Shown here: positions 8,894-18,035 of the stretch, piece by piece
How positions within the stretch are numbered: position 1 is the stretch's first letter
Layout: every line of letters begins with the position of its first letter
Assembly (NCBI GenBank): GCA_017623295.1
Contig: JAGAPK010000065.1
Location: 1 to 48,348, forward strand
Reading direction: 5' to 3'
DNA: 48,348 nucleotides
DNA from: Lachnospiraceae bacterium
Lineage (GTDB): Bacteria; Bacillota; Clostridia; Lachnospirales; Lachnospiraceae
Position numbers and translations under genes: made by a program
The notes under the pieces: generated by a model
The model's input: only the letters and a program-made list of their open reading frames with translations
Databases searched by the model: none
Told to the model about the DNA's origin: nothing

Positions 8894-9549
8894 CAAAACA
8901 TACAAAAGCGATTTTGGATTTACTGGATGAACATTATGGAACAGAATATGTTTGTTATCTGAATCACGAGAATGCATGGCAGCTTTTAATTGCGACCATG
9001 TTAAGTGCGCAGTGTACCGATGCCAGAGTCAATATTGTGACGAAGGATTTGTTTCAGAAGTATACAAGTATTGATGATTTTGCGAATGCTGACTTAAAAG
9101 AACTGGAGAAGGATATTCATTCGACTGGTTTTTACCATAATAAAGCGAAAAATATTATTGCATGTTGTCAGGATTTACGGGATAAATTCGGCGGAGAAGT
9201 GCCAAGTTCCATTGAGGAACTCACTTCTTTGGCGGGCGTTGGAAGGAAAACAGCCAACGTCATACGTGGCAATATTTTTCATGAGCCAAGTGTGGTGGTA
9301 GATACCCATGTAAAAAGGATTTCCAAGAAATTAGGACTGACTAAAGAAGATGATCCGGTGAAAGTGGAACAGGAATTAATGAAAGTTTTGCCAAAAGATC
9401 ATTGGATTTTATGGAACATTCAGATTATTACGCATGGACGGCAGATTTGCAAAGCACCGACACCGAAATGTGAAGAGTGCTTTTTACAGGAGCAGTGCGC
9501 AGATTATAAGAAGCGCAGTAAAAAAGAGGAAGAATATGGAGCGAATTAA
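8890..9549 (+). CDS. nth: endonuclease III (DNA glycosylase/AP lyase)
   Basis: Nth (219 aa) removes oxidised pyrimidines and nicks the resulting abasic site in base excision repair. The helix-hairpin-helix LAGVGRKTANV carries the catalytic Lys120, and Asp138 follows in VVDTHVKR; both are at the same numbers as in E. coli Nth. The [4Fe-4S] loop Cys187-x6-Cys194-x2-Cys197-x5-Cys203 is intact. The ATG overlaps the radical SAM stop, and the gene end overlaps the next start, giving a tightly coupled three-gene operon. Confidence 0.96.
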   Translation: MTKHTKAILDLLDEHYGTEYVCYLNHENAWQLLIATMLSAQCTDARVNIVTKDLFQKYTSIDDFANADLKELEKDIHSTGFYHNKAKNIIACCQDLRDKFGGEVPSSIEELTSLAGVGRKTANVIRGNIFHEPSVVVDTHVKRISKKLGLTKEDDPVKVEQELMKVLPKDHWILWNIQIITHGRQICKAPTPKCEECFLQEQCADYKKRSKKEEEYGAN

Positions 9550-10243
9550 TTCCTATGTATGTCTGGATTTGGAAACAACCGGTCTGGACCCGAAGAAAAA
9601 CAAAATTATAGAAATCGGTGCGATTAAGGTTTCCAATGGAAAAATCGTAGAACAGCTGGAAACTTTTGTTAACCCGGGTGTGAAGCTGGAAGAGAGGATT
9701 GTGGAGCTAACCGGAATTAAGGATGAACAGCTTGCAAATGCACCGGAAATCGGAGAAGTGCTTCCCAAACTGCTTAGCTTTGTCGGAGAGGATATTTTAC
9801 TTGGGCATAGTATTTTGTTTGATTATTCCTTTGTAAAAAAGGCGGCGGTGAATCAGAAGCTTTCTTTTGAAAAAAAGGGAATTGATACATTAAAAATAGC
9901 CCGAAAATTTTTACCGGATTTGGAGAGCAGAAGTCTGGGATTTTTGTGTAACCACTTCGGAATTGAGCATAGTGCGCATAGAGCGCTCGCAGATGCAAAA
10001 GCAACCGCTATGCTGTACGATAAATTAACAGAGCTGTTTTATGAAGGAAATGAAAAAGATTTTCAGCCTGTTCCTTTGCTGTATCAGGCAAAAAGAGAAA
10101 CGCCGATTACGATACCGCAAAAAGAACAGTTATATAAATTGATAGACAAGCATAAACTAAAAGTAGAGTATGAAGTGGAAAAGCTTACCCGTAACGAAGC
10201 AAGCCGGATTATTTCTCAGCTTCTTGTAGAATACGGACGATAG
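9536..10243 (+). CDS. DEDDh 3'-5' exonuclease (DnaQ/PolC epsilon-like)
   Basis: A 235-aa exonuclease of the DnaQ superfamily. Exo I is CLDLETTGLDP (residues about 9-19), Exo II is LLGHSILFDYSF, and Exo III is HRALADAKATA, giving the D-E-D-D-H set. A C-terminal region of about 60 residues with basic helices follows. The start at 9536 has AAGAGGAAG upstream and overlaps nth by 14 bases; an in-frame upstream start at 9434 would lie deep inside nth and has no ribosome site. A role in DNA repair or proofreading is likely from the family and from the nth neighbour. The exact substrate is unknown. Confidence 0.9.
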   Translation: MERINSYVCLDLETTGLDPKKNKIIEIGAIKVSNGKIVEQLETFVNPGVKLEERIVELTGIKDEQLANAPEIGEVLPKLLSFVGEDILLGHSILFDYSFVKKAAVNQKLSFEKKGIDTLKIARKFLPDLESRSLGFLCNHFGIEHSAHRALADAKATAMLYDKLTELFYEGNEKDFQPVPLLYQAKRETPITIPQKEQLYKLIDKHKLKVEYEVEKLTRNEASRIISQLLVEYGR

Positions 10244-10817
10244 TATTCTTCATAACCGAGTTGATGGATTCGGCAACGGGATATAATTCCTTAATTTTTT
10301 CAGGAGTGTTTTCCTCCTGATATATCTTACATAAAAGTTTATAGGAGCCACTCACGTCACTTCTGGTCGAAATAGCAAATTCCAGAATTGTTTTGGCTTC
10401 TTTGGAATATCCTTTGTCATATAAATAGGAAGCCCATTGCTGCAAGGTTCTGACAAGGGTAGTGTAATTCTGGTCATAACGTGTCAGCAAATCAATATTC
10501 GGAGCGCCGTATTGCAGTTTTAAATCGGTATTGGTAATACCTGTAAAATTGACAATCGGGGATTCGCTGATAAATTTCAAAGTATCATGGTAATCAGCAA
10601 CCTGTTCATCATCTGCTAATACATCCATTGGAAGATTGTCGAAGGGAATAGTAATATATTCCAAATCATCCAGAGGCTGTCGTCTGGTATTGTTAGCCTG
10701 ACGCTCTTTTTCCCAGAAGGCTCGCTCGACTTCCGCATCCATACGTTTATGTTTAGCAAGCTCATAGGAGAGCCATATGATAAAGACGATAAAACTTGCA
10801 AAAAAGGGGAATTTCAT
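10209..10817 (-). CDS. hypothetical membrane-anchored protein with TPR-like helices
   Basis: I do not recognise this 202-aa protein. Residues 4-20 (PFFASFIVFIIWLSYEL) form one N-terminal membrane anchor followed by basic residues, so the bulk probably sits in the cytoplasm. The C-terminal half has paired helices resembling a degenerate tetratricopeptide repeat (TLQQWASYLYDKGYSKEAKT, then LLCKIYQEENTPEKIKELY). Its 3' end overlaps the convergent exonuclease gene by 35 bases. The ribosome site AAAGGATA precedes the ATG. It diverges from a tiny membrane peptide gene 38 bases away. Confidence 0.7.
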   Translation of the reverse strand: MKFPFFASFIVFIIWLSYELAKHKRMDAEVERAFWEKERQANNTRRQPLDDLEYITIPFDNLPMDVLADDEQVADYHDTLKFISESPIVNFTGITNTDLKLQYGAPNIDLLTRYDQNYTTLVRTLQQWASYLYDKGYSKEAKTILEFAISTRSDVSGSYKLLCKIYQEENTPEKIKELYPVAESINSVMKNTIVRILQEAEK

Positions 10818-10855
10818 ATATAATATCCTTTCAGTAAGCAGGGAGGTTTATGCTC

Positions 10856-10963
10856 ATGTTTTCTTGGCAAAATAAAAAATCAAGACGAATTATTTCATCG
10901 ATTATTATTATTTTACTGATTCTTGCAATGGTTGTACCGCTTATGGTAGCAACTATTGTTTAA
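10856..10963 (+). CDS. small single-span membrane peptide, 35 aa
   Basis: This short frame starts MFSWQNKKSRR and then has an uninterrupted hydrophobic span (residues 12-35, IISSIIIILLILAMVVPLMV...). The ribosome site GGGAGG (10841-10846) is nine bases before the ATG at 10856; another in-frame ATG at 10850 is too close to it. The basic N-terminus and hydrophobic tail predict one membrane helix with the N-terminus inside. It lies 61 bases before the VanW-family gene and may be co-transcribed with it. Function is unknown. The ribosome site and composition support real coding, but homologs were not checked. Confidence 0.55.
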   Translation: MFSWQNKKSRRIISSIIIILLILAMVVPLMVATIV

Positions 10964-11024
10964 CTAGAATTAAGTGTATCACATTTTCTCTGGGGAAGCA
11001 ACGAAACGGAGAGGAAGGAATGCT

Positions 11025-12599
11025 ATGATTAAGATGTGGAAGAAGTTGTCTGTTGTGACAGCATTATGCATCAGCATTTTCTCTTTTGGAATGACAGCAG
11101 AAGCAAAAGAGGATGAGAAAATTGAATCTGGTATTTACGTGAATGATATTAATCTTTCTGGCAAAACTGTGTCAGAAGCGAAGAAAGAAGTACAGACTTA
11201 TGTAGATTCTTTTGCAGATGCACAGATTACTTTTCATGCCATCGATGACCATGAAATTGTAACAACAGCATCGGAAATTGGTATGACCTGGGGCAACCCA
11301 GAGATTATTGAGGAGGCAGCAAGTCTCGGAAAAGATGGAAATATTGTACAGTGCTATAAGGCATTGAAAGATTTGGAATATGCAAATAAGGTATATAAAG
11401 TCAGCTTTGATTTTGATAAAGAAAAAATCAAAACATTGATTGAAGAACAGGGTACTCAGTATAATCAGGAAGCAATTAATGCAACTTTAACAAGAGTCAA
11501 TGATGAATTTCAGATTACCGAAGGTCAGACCGGTATTGTTGTTGATGCAGAGGCTTCTGCTGATTCTGTTTATGATTATCTTGTAAGCAACTGGAATGGT
11601 TCTGATTGTGAGATTGATTTAGTAGTAACGGTTGATGAGCCAGAGGGCAGCGTGGAAGAATTATCCAAGGTAAAAGATGTACTGGGAACTTTCACAACCA
11701 GTTTCTCTACTTCCGGTTCATCCAGAAGTGCTAATGTAACAAATGGTTGTCGATTGATTAACGGACGTACTTTGTATCCGGGTGAAGAGTTTTCTGCATA
11801 TGAAGCAGTAGCTCCTTTTACAGAAGCCAATGGCTACTATATGGCTGGTTCTTATTTGAACGGTCAGGTAGTAGATAGCTTAGGTGGCGGTATTTGTCAG
11901 GTTTCTACTACTTTATATAATGCTGTTTTGAATGCGGAACTGGAGGTTGTTGAGAGATACAACCATTCTATGATTGTTACCTATGTTGATCCTTCCGCAG
12001 ATGCTGCGATTGCAGAGTCTTCCGGCAAGGATTTTAAGTTTGTAAATAGTACAGATTATCCTATTTATATAGAAGGAATTACCACACCGGATAAGCAGAT
12101 TACTTTTACAATTTATGGTGTAGAAACAAGAGACAGCAACCGGGAGGTTCACTATGAAAGTGTTGTTTTGGAAAGAACAGCACCGGATACGGAAGTAATT
12201 TATACAGATGCAACACAGCCGGTAGGTTATTGTGTGGTGCAGTCTGCCCATATTGGATATAAGGCACAGCTTTGGAAGGTTGTAACCGTTGATGGGGTAG
12301 AAGTAAGTAGAGAACAGGTAAACAGCAGTGTATATAATAAGGCTCCAAGAAGTGCAACTGTTGGTATTGCAACAGCAGACCCTGCGGCTTATGAAGCGAT
12401 TATGGCAGCAGTAGCAACGAACAGTGTCGATCAGGTAAAAGCAGTGGCGGGAGCGTATAAAGCAGCGGCAGATGCAGCAGCAGCTCAGGCGGCAGCAGAA
12501 GCAGCGGCAGCGCAGCAACAGCAGACACCGGCACCAGAACAGCAACCGGCAGCACAGCCGGCACCAGCACCGGAACAACAACCGGTACCAGCACAATAA
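11025..12599 (+). CDS. secreted VanW-family protein with peptidoglycan-binding domain
   Basis: A 524-aa exported protein. Residues 1-28 are a Sec signal peptide (MIKMWKKL, hydrophobic core, cut near AEA). Residues about 30-220 resemble the YoaR-like putative peptidoglycan-binding domain. Residues about 235-370 are the VanW domain (FSTSGSSRSANV, NGRTLYPGEEFS, LGGGICQVSTTLYN). A G5-like/beta region follows, then a low-complexity tail of Ala, Gln and Pro (about residues 480-524) that probably spans the wall. VanW proteins are common in Firmicutes and their exact role is unsettled; presence does not imply vancomycin resistance. The start at 11025 has GAGGAAGG upstream. Confidence 0.9.
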   Translation: MIKMWKKLSVVTALCISIFSFGMTAEAKEDEKIESGIYVNDINLSGKTVSEAKKEVQTYVDSFADAQITFHAIDDHEIVTTASEIGMTWGNPEIIEEAASLGKDGNIVQCYKALKDLEYANKVYKVSFDFDKEKIKTLIEEQGTQYNQEAINATLTRVNDEFQITEGQTGIVVDAEASADSVYDYLVSNWNGSDCEIDLVVTVDEPEGSVEELSKVKDVLGTFTTSFSTSGSSRSANVTNGCRLINGRTLYPGEEFSAYEAVAPFTEANGYYMAGSYLNGQVVDSLGGGICQVSTTLYNAVLNAELEVVERYNHSMIVTYVDPSADAAIAESSGKDFKFVNSTDYPIYIEGITTPDKQITFTIYGVETRDSNREVHYESVVLERTAPDTEVIYTDATQPVGYCVVQSAHIGYKAQLWKVVTVDGVEVSREQVNSSVYNKAPRSATVGIATADPAAYEAIMAAVATNSVDQVKAVAGAYKAAADAAAAQAAAEAAAAQQQQTPAPEQQPAAQPAPAPEQQPVPAQ

Positions 12600-12634
12600 G
12601 AGAAAAGATAGAATCCAGACAGGCGGCTATTACT

Positions 12635-13630
12635 ATGAAAAATGGCAAGGTTTCAGAGAGTGTGTTAGTACGCTCTATCTTAAAACGAATAAAGACAAAA
12701 AGAGAAGAAATTTTATGTGGCGCAGGCATAGGGACAGACTGCGCCATTTTGTCATTTTCCAAAGAGGATGATTTTGTGCTTTCGGCCAATCCTGTCAGTG
12801 CACCAATGGAAGATGTTTCCGTTTACGGGATTCACAAAGCCGTCAATAATGTTGCGGTAACAGGAGCAGAGCCGGTAGGAGTTATGTTATCTTGTATGTT
12901 GCCGGAAGGCTGTGAAGAGAAAGATTTGCAGACAATGATGAGTCGGGCAGATGCACTTTGCCAGACTTTGAATATACAGATTATGGGTGGTCACACAGAA
13001 TTAACAAAGGCAGTTTGTGAGCCGATTGTGACAGTGACCGGAGTAGGCAGAAAGAAAAGAGATAATCTGCCGGATATTCGAGCGGTAAAGGCCGGGCAGG
13101 ATGTGGTAGTCAGCAAGTGGATTGGGCTGGAAGGAACGGTAAGAGTTGCCAAAGAACATAAAGATGCTTTGCTTACCAGATATCCAGAAAGAATGATAGA
13201 TGAGGCAATGGAATTTGAGCAGTTCCTCTCTATAGTACCGGAGGCCGCCACCGCCCTTAAGTCCGGCGTTTGCGGAATGCATGATGTTTCACAGGGCGGT
13301 ATTTTTGCAGCGTTGTGGGAACTGGCACAGAGAGCTGGCGTTGGACTTGAAATAGATTTGAAAAAGTTGCCTGTCAGACAGGAAACAATAGAAATTTGTG
13401 AATTTTTTGATTTGAATCCATATGAATTATTATCGGGAGGAAGTCTGCTGGTGACAGCAGAGGATGGAACAGGTCTTGTTGCAGCACTGGAGAGAGAAGG
13501 AATCCCGGCAGTTATTGTTGGAAAGACAACGGATGGAAATGACAGAGTGCTTTTTAATGAAGACGAGAAACGTTTCTTAGAACCACCGAAACCGGATTCA
13601 TTTTATCAATTAGCAGAAAGAAAGGAATAG
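12635..13630 (+). CDS. AIR synthase-related (PurM/HypE-like) protein
   Basis: A 331-aa protein with the PurM-type fold shared by AIR synthase, HypE, SelD and ThiL. Visible hallmarks are GAGIGTDCAI (N-terminal glycine-rich segment), AVNNVAVTGAEPVGV, IMGGHTELT, and HDVSQGGIFAALWE, which matches the C-terminal ATP-domain motif of HypE-like proteins. Such enzymes use ATP to activate a substrate through an acyl- or imino-phosphate. It lacks the C-terminal Cys that HypE uses for cyanide ligand synthesis, and no hyp genes are nearby, so a hydrogenase role is not supported. The ribosome site is weak (AGGCGG). Confidence 0.82.
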   Translation: MKNGKVSESVLVRSILKRIKTKREEILCGAGIGTDCAILSFSKEDDFVLSANPVSAPMEDVSVYGIHKAVNNVAVTGAEPVGVMLSCMLPEGCEEKDLQTMMSRADALCQTLNIQIMGGHTELTKAVCEPIVTVTGVGRKKRDNLPDIRAVKAGQDVVVSKWIGLEGTVRVAKEHKDALLTRYPERMIDEAMEFEQFLSIVPEAATALKSGVCGMHDVSQGGIFAALWELAQRAGVGLEIDLKKLPVRQETIEICEFFDLNPYELLSGGSLLVTAEDGTGLVAALEREGIPAVIVGKTTDGNDRVLFNEDEKRFLEPPKPDSFYQLAERKE

Positions 13631-13640
13631 GTATTAAGTT

Positions 13641-14123
13641 ATGAGAGAAAGATTGTTATCTATTATTGAAAAGAACAGCCGTGTTGATACAAAAGAACTG
13701 GCCGTTATCATGGGTGTAGAAGAAATTGATATTGTAAATGAACTTGCTGCTTTAGAAAATGAAGGAATTATCTGTGGCTATCATACAATGATTGACTGGG
13801 AGAAAACTTCTATTGATAAAGTAACGGCATTAATCGAAGTACGAGTAACACCACAGCGTGGTCAGGGCTTTGATAATATTGCAGAGCGTATTTATAAATA
13901 TCCGGAAGTAAATTCTGTTTACCTGATTTCCGGTGGTTATGATTTATTGATTACGCTGGAAGGTAAATCTCTGAAAGAAGTATCCAGCTTCGTATCCGAT
14001 AAATTATCTACACTGGACACTGTTCTTAGCACAGCAACACATTTTATTCTGAAAAAATATAAGGATCATGGAACAATCCTTGCTAAGAAATATGAAGATA
14101 CAAGAGAGAAGGTGACACCGTGA
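13641..14123 (+). CDS. Lrp/AsnC family transcriptional regulator
   Basis: A 160-aa regulator with an N-terminal HTH (residues 1-60, VDTKELAVIMGVEEIDIVNELAALENEG with expected spacing) and a C-terminal AsnC/RAM ligand-binding domain (YLISGGYDLLITLEGKS). Lrp-type proteins form dimers to octamers and respond to amino acids. It starts 11 bases after the AIR synthase-like gene. Its end overlaps the aminotransferase start by four bases (GTGA), so the two proteins are made together and the regulator probably senses a substrate or product of that enzyme. Confidence 0.9.
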   Translation: MRERLLSIIEKNSRVDTKELAVIMGVEEIDIVNELAALENEGIICGYHTMIDWEKTSIDKVTALIEVRVTPQRGQGFDNIAERIYKYPEVNSVYLISGGYDLLITLEGKSLKEVSSFVSDKLSTLDTVLSTATHFILKKYKDHGTILAKKYEDTREKVTP

Positions 14124-15289
14124 GAAATCCGTTAGCAGATAAAGTAGTTGAAATTAAACCATCTGGTATTCGTAAATTTTTTGATATTGTCAGTGAAATG
14201 CCGGATGCTATTTCCCTAGGTGTTGGTGAGCCGGATTTTGATACTCCTTGGCATATTAGGGACGAAGGTATTTATTCTTTGGAAAAAGGACGTACTTTCT
14301 ACACTTCCAATGCCGGTTTGAAAGAATTAAGAGAAGAAATCTGTCGTTATTTGAAAAGAAGACAGGGTGTGAAATATGATCCGCAGAAAGAAGTGCTTAT
14401 TACAGTCGGAGGCTCCGAAGGTATTGATGCAGCATTGCGTGCAATGTTAAATCCGGGAGAAGAAGTATTGATTCCTCAGCCAAGTTATGTATCTTATGAG
14501 CCATGTACCGTGTTAGCAGGTGGTGTACCGGTTGTTATTGAGTTAAAAGCAGAAAATGAATTTCGTTTGACAGCAGAGGAATTGGAAGAGGCAATTACAG
14601 AGAAAACGAAAATTTTGATTCTTCCGTTCCCGAATAATCCGACCGGTGCTATTATGGAACGCAAGGATTTAGAAGAGATTGCTAAAGTCATTGAAAAGCA
14701 TGACCTTTTTGTCATCTCCGATGAAATTTATTCTGAACTTACATACAAAGAGAAGCACGTCTCTATTGTGGAAATTCCAGGTATGCAGGAGAGAACTATT
14801 TTAATTAATGGTTTTTCTAAAGCATATGCTATGACAGGATGGAGACTTGGTTATGCATGCGGTCCAAAAGCGATTATTGAGCAGATGACCAAAATTCATC
14901 AGTTTGCAATTATGTGTGCGCCGACTACAAGCCAGTATGCAGCTGTAGAAGCACTCCGTAATGGAGATGATGATGTAGCAGAAATGCGTGAGGCATACAA
15001 CCAGAGAAGAAGATATCTGATGCATGCTTTTAAAGAAATGGGACTGGAATGCTTTGAACCGTTTGGCGCATTTTATGTGTTCCCATGCATTAAAGAGTTC
15101 GGCATGACAAGTGATGAATTTGCAACCAGATTTTTGGAGGAAGAAAAAGTCGCTGTTGTACCGGGTACAGCATTTGGCGACTGTGGTGAAGGTTTTCTTC
15201 GTATTTCCTATGCTTACTCCCTTGAGAATTTGAAAGTTGCTATTGAAAAATTGGCAAATTTTGTAGAGAAGCTGCGTAAGGAAAATTAG
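14120..15289 (+). CDS. pyridoxal phosphate aminotransferase, class I/II (fold type I)
   Basis: A 389-aa PLP enzyme of the aspartate/aromatic aminotransferase superfamily. The Schiff-base lysine is Lys234 in NGFSKAYAMTGWRLGY. Other family residues are GEPDFDTP, PFPNNPTGA (PLP-contacting Asn), SDEIYSEL (Asp-Tyr pair) and FLRISYA, with the substrate carboxylate-binding Arg. The amino donor cannot be told from the sequence; aromatic amino acids or alanine/aspartate are typical. The start GTG at 14120 is coupled to the Lrp-like regulator. This regulator-enzyme pairing recurs in Clostridia. Confidence 0.92.
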   Translation: MRNPLADKVVEIKPSGIRKFFDIVSEMPDAISLGVGEPDFDTPWHIRDEGIYSLEKGRTFYTSNAGLKELREEICRYLKRRQGVKYDPQKEVLITVGGSEGIDAALRAMLNPGEEVLIPQPSYVSYEPCTVLAGGVPVVIELKAENEFRLTAEELEEAITEKTKILILPFPNNPTGAIMERKDLEEIAKVIEKHDLFVISDEIYSELTYKEKHVSIVEIPGMQERTILINGFSKAYAMTGWRLGYACGPKAIIEQMTKIHQFAIMCAPTTSQYAAVEALRNGDDDVAEMREAYNQRRRYLMHAFKEMGLECFEPFGAFYVFPCIKEFGMTSDEFATRFLEEEKVAVVPGTAFGDCGEGFLRISYAYSLENLKVAIEKLANFVEKLRKEN

Positions 15290-15362
15290 TTTGAAAGAAG
15301 AAAAAACCAAAGCTTATTAAAAAAGCAATAAGAAAAAATGAAGTAATCAAAAGGTAAGAACG

Positions 15363-15860
15363 ATGCACATTATATTACATCAGCCGGAAATTCCGGCAAA
15401 TACAGGAAATATTGGCAGAACCTGTGTAGCAACGGGAACCAGTCTGCATCTGATTGAGCCACTGGGCTTCCGGCTGGATGAGAAATCCATCAAGCGTGCC
15501 GGTATGGATTACTGGGAACATCTGGATGTAACAAGATATATGAATTATCAGGAATTTCAAGAGAAGCATCCCGGTGCCAAAATATGGATGGCAACAACCA
15601 AAGCCAAAAAAATTTATACAGAAGTGGAGTTTGGACCGGATGATTTCATTATGTTCGGAAAAGAAAGTGCCGGCATTCCGGAAGAGATTCTGGTGGATAA
15701 TGAGGAAACTTGTATTCGGATTCCTATGTTAGATCAGATACGTTCCCTCAATTTATCCAACTCTGTTGCGATTGTGCTTTATGAAGCACTTCGCCAGAAT
15801 AATTTCAGCAATATGCAGTTAGAAGGAGAACTTCATAGACTGCACTGGAATAACCGTTAG
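15363..15860 (+). CDS. trmL: tRNA (cytidine(34)-2'-O)-methyltransferase
   Basis: TrmL (165 aa) is a SPOUT-fold methyltransferase that adds a 2'-O-methyl group to the wobble base of certain leucine tRNAs, using SAM. The trefoil-knot motifs are clear: PEIPANTGNIGRTC (residues 8-21), FGKESAGIPEEIL, and IPMLDQIRSLNLSNSVAIV. The length is standard. Its end overlaps the convergent sensor kinase gene by four bases. No terminator hairpin is visible between them. Confidence 0.95.
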   Translation: MHIILHQPEIPANTGNIGRTCVATGTSLHLIEPLGFRLDEKSIKRAGMDYWEHLDVTRYMNYQEFQEKHPGAKIWMATTKAKKIYTEVEFGPDDFIMFGKESAGIPEEILVDNEETCIRIPMLDQIRSLNLSNSVAIVLYEALRQNNFSNMQLEGELHRLHWNNR

Positions 15861-17281
15861 TCTTCGTCTTCAATATCAGATTTTGGAAGAGAAAAGATAA
15901 ATTCTGTTCCAACACCTTCTGTACTGATAACGTTAATATTTTCACCATGAGACCGGATGATTTCTTTCGTAATGGAAAGACCCAATCCGGTCCCTTTTTT
16001 ATCTTTTCCACGAGATAAATCGGATTTATAAAATCTGTCCCATATCATTTTCAGTTCGTCTTTGGGAATACCAATTCCGGAGTCTTTTACACTGATAAAG
16101 ATTTTGTTGTGTTTCTCCGTAGTTTCCAGTTTGATGACAGAGTTTTGATGGCTGAATTTAATAGCATTGTCTAACAAGTTATAAAGTACCTGTTGTATTT
16201 TGCCCATATCGGCGGTAACAAACATTTCGTCACCGGTTAAAACGAGCTCAATGCCAATCATTTTCTGTCTACATGTTCCCTCAAAAGATGCAGCAACGTT
16301 ACGAATCGTTGAATTGATGTCAAAATCTGTTTTGTCTAATAACATGCCCTTCATATTCAGGTTGTTCAGTGTCAGAAGGCTGTTTGTTAGTTTAGTCAGA
16401 CGTTCTGTTTCATTCAAAACGATGGTTAAATATTTTTCATGCAGCTCCGGTGGAATGGTGCCATCAATCATTGCTTCCAGATAGCCTTTAATCGAAGTAA
16501 GCGGAGAACGGAAGTCATGAGACACGTTGGCGACAAATTTTTTCTGATCGTCTTCCGCACGGGCAATTTCACTTGCCATATAAGACAAGGATGCTGCCAG
16601 ATAACCTATTTCATCTTCGCTTTCCACAGAAAATTCGTAGTGCATATTTCCGCTGGCATATTGTTCTGTAGCCTCAGTAATTTTCCGTAATGGAATATAA
16701 ACCATTTCGGTGAAAAAGATTAAGATAATCAAAGACAACAGAAACAAAATAACCAGCATAATGTAGGAAATATTCAACATACGGTCGGAAGCCGCCTGAA
16801 TATTACTCATGGAAGTATGGATGACAACATACCCTTTTACTTTAAAATCAGAAGTAATAGGAGCGAAAACGCTGAGCATATCTTCTTTAAAAGTGTCAAA
16901 AAAATTGCCAACGGTGTAATAAGAGCCTGCCGTTATGGTCGGATCAAAATTGTCAATCATTACTTCTGTTTCAACATCCATTGGTTTCGAAGAATCCAAA
17001 ACCATACGTCCGGAAGGATTGATAATCCAGATGGAAGAATCCAGATAAGTGTCCAGTGCATCCAACTGATTTTTTACCGCATCCAGAGTTGTTTCATTGT
17101 TATACAAATCCGTTGCATAGGAATTGGCAATTAAGGTTGCTTCCCGGTACAGCGTATCTGCTTTTTCTTTTTTTAAATGGTCTAAAGTCATGTTGGATAC
17201 GAAGGTGGCAACTACGATAAAACCGAAGAAGCCAAAAATAATGTATGCAACAATAAACTTAAGATAGAGTGTTTTGCGCAT
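15857..17281 (-). CDS. membrane sensor histidine kinase (HAMP type)
   Basis: A 474-aa kinase with two membrane spans (residues 9-29 and 172-193) bracketing an extracytoplasmic sensor of about 140 residues that looks like a single Cache/PAS-type domain. HAMP follows (about 194-246). HisKA holds phospho-acceptor His255 (NVSHDFRSPL). The ATPase domain has the N box at Asn372 (LLDNAIKFS), G1 DSGIGIP (400-406) and G2 GTGLGLS (430-436). It follows the response regulator in the same operon with a 26-base gap. The architecture resembles WalK/ResE/PhoR; the signal is not known. Confidence 0.92.
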   Translation of the reverse strand: MRKTLYLKFIVAYIIFGFFGFIVVATFVSNMTLDHLKKEKADTLYREATLIANSYATDLYNNETTLDAVKNQLDALDTYLDSSIWIINPSGRMVLDSSKPMDVETEVMIDNFDPTITAGSYYTVGNFFDTFKEDMLSVFAPITSDFKVKGYVVIHTSMSNIQAASDRMLNISYIMLVILFLLSLIILIFFTEMVYIPLRKITEATEQYASGNMHYEFSVESEDEIGYLAASLSYMASEIARAEDDQKKFVANVSHDFRSPLTSIKGYLEAMIDGTIPPELHEKYLTIVLNETERLTKLTNSLLTLNNLNMKGMLLDKTDFDINSTIRNVAASFEGTCRQKMIGIELVLTGDEMFVTADMGKIQQVLYNLLDNAIKFSHQNSVIKLETTEKHNKIFISVKDSGIGIPKDELKMIWDRFYKSDLSRGKDKKGTGLGLSITKEIIRSHGENINVISTEGVGTEFIFSLPKSDIEDED

Positions 17282-17307
17282 ATGAATATTGCCTTTCTTG
17301 TATTGCT

Positions 17308-18009
17308 TTAAGCTCTGGTTTCGAATTTATAGCCGATACCCCAGATGGTAGCAATGCGCCATTTTTCGTGGTCGTTGATTTTCTCGCGAAGACGTTTGAT
17401 ATGTACGTCTACGGTACGGGTATCGCCGATGTATTCATAACCCCAAATCTGGTCAAGCAGCTGCTCTCTTGTGAAAACATGATTAGGAGAAGCGGCAAGG
17501 AAATAGAGAAGTTCTAATTCTTTTGGTGGCATTTCTACGGTTTTCCCCATGTAAATAACGGAATAGTTCGTCTGGTTAACGACTAAATCCGGATATTCTA
17601 CGCACTTGATATCGGAAGTTGCCGGAGTTGCAACAACCGGCTTATAGCGACGGAGCACTGCCTTGACTCTGGCAACCAGCTCTTTGGAATCAAAAGGCTT
17701 TTCCATATAATCATCGGCACCAAGTTCTAAACCAAGAACCTTGTCAAAGACCTCGCCTTTTGCAGAGAGCATGATAATCGGCAGGGAAGATTTGCTGCGT
17801 ATTTCACGGCAAACCTGATAGCCGTCAATGCCGGGAAGCATCAGATCCAAAAGCATTAAGTTTGGCTCAAAACTTTCTACGGCAGTAAGAGCAGATTCTC
17901 CATCATTGACAATCATCGTTTCAAAACATTCTTTTGTCAGATAAAGGGAAATCAGTTCTGCAATATTATTATCGTCATCTACAATTAAAATTTTCTGTTT
18001 ATTTACCAT
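17308..18009 (-). CDS. OmpR/PhoB-family response regulator
   Basis: A 233-aa regulator. The receiver has acidic pocket Asp11-Asp12, phospho-acceptor Asp55 (LMLLDLMLPG) and Lys104 (MEKPF). The C-terminal winged helix (about 135-230) shows PPKELELLYFLA, FTREQLLDQIWG and TRTVDVHIKRLREKI. The kinase gene lies directly downstream, so this is the cognate pair. mutS2 lies 26 bases upstream on the same strand, so the pair may be co-transcribed with it. Confidence 0.94.
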   Translation of the reverse strand: MVNKQKILIVDDDNNIAELISLYLTKECFETMIVNDGESALTAVESFEPNLMLLDLMLPGIDGYQVCREIRSKSSLPIIMLSAKGEVFDKVLGLELGADDYMEKPFDSKELVARVKAVLRRYKPVVATPATSDIKCVEYPDLVVNQTNYSVIYMGKTVEMPPKELELLYFLAASPNHVFTREQLLDQIWGYEYIGDTRTVDVHIKRLREKINDHEKWRIATIWGIGYKFETRA

Positions 18010-18035
18010 AAAAAAGAACCGCCTTTCTCGGGTTT

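Noticed and set aside
11913-12596. Minus-strand 227-aa Cys/Arg-rich frame opposite the VanW-family gene
   Set aside because: It is the complement of the repetitive Ala/Gln/Pro tail coding; composition is unnatural and there is no ribosome site.
11025-12599. Vancomycin resistance determinant
   Set aside because: VanW-domain proteins are widespread in Firmicutes without resistance, and no vanA/B-type ligase cluster is nearby.
12635-13630. Hydrogenase maturation protein HypE
   Set aside because: The fold is related, but the C-terminal Cys motif and all other hyp genes are missing.
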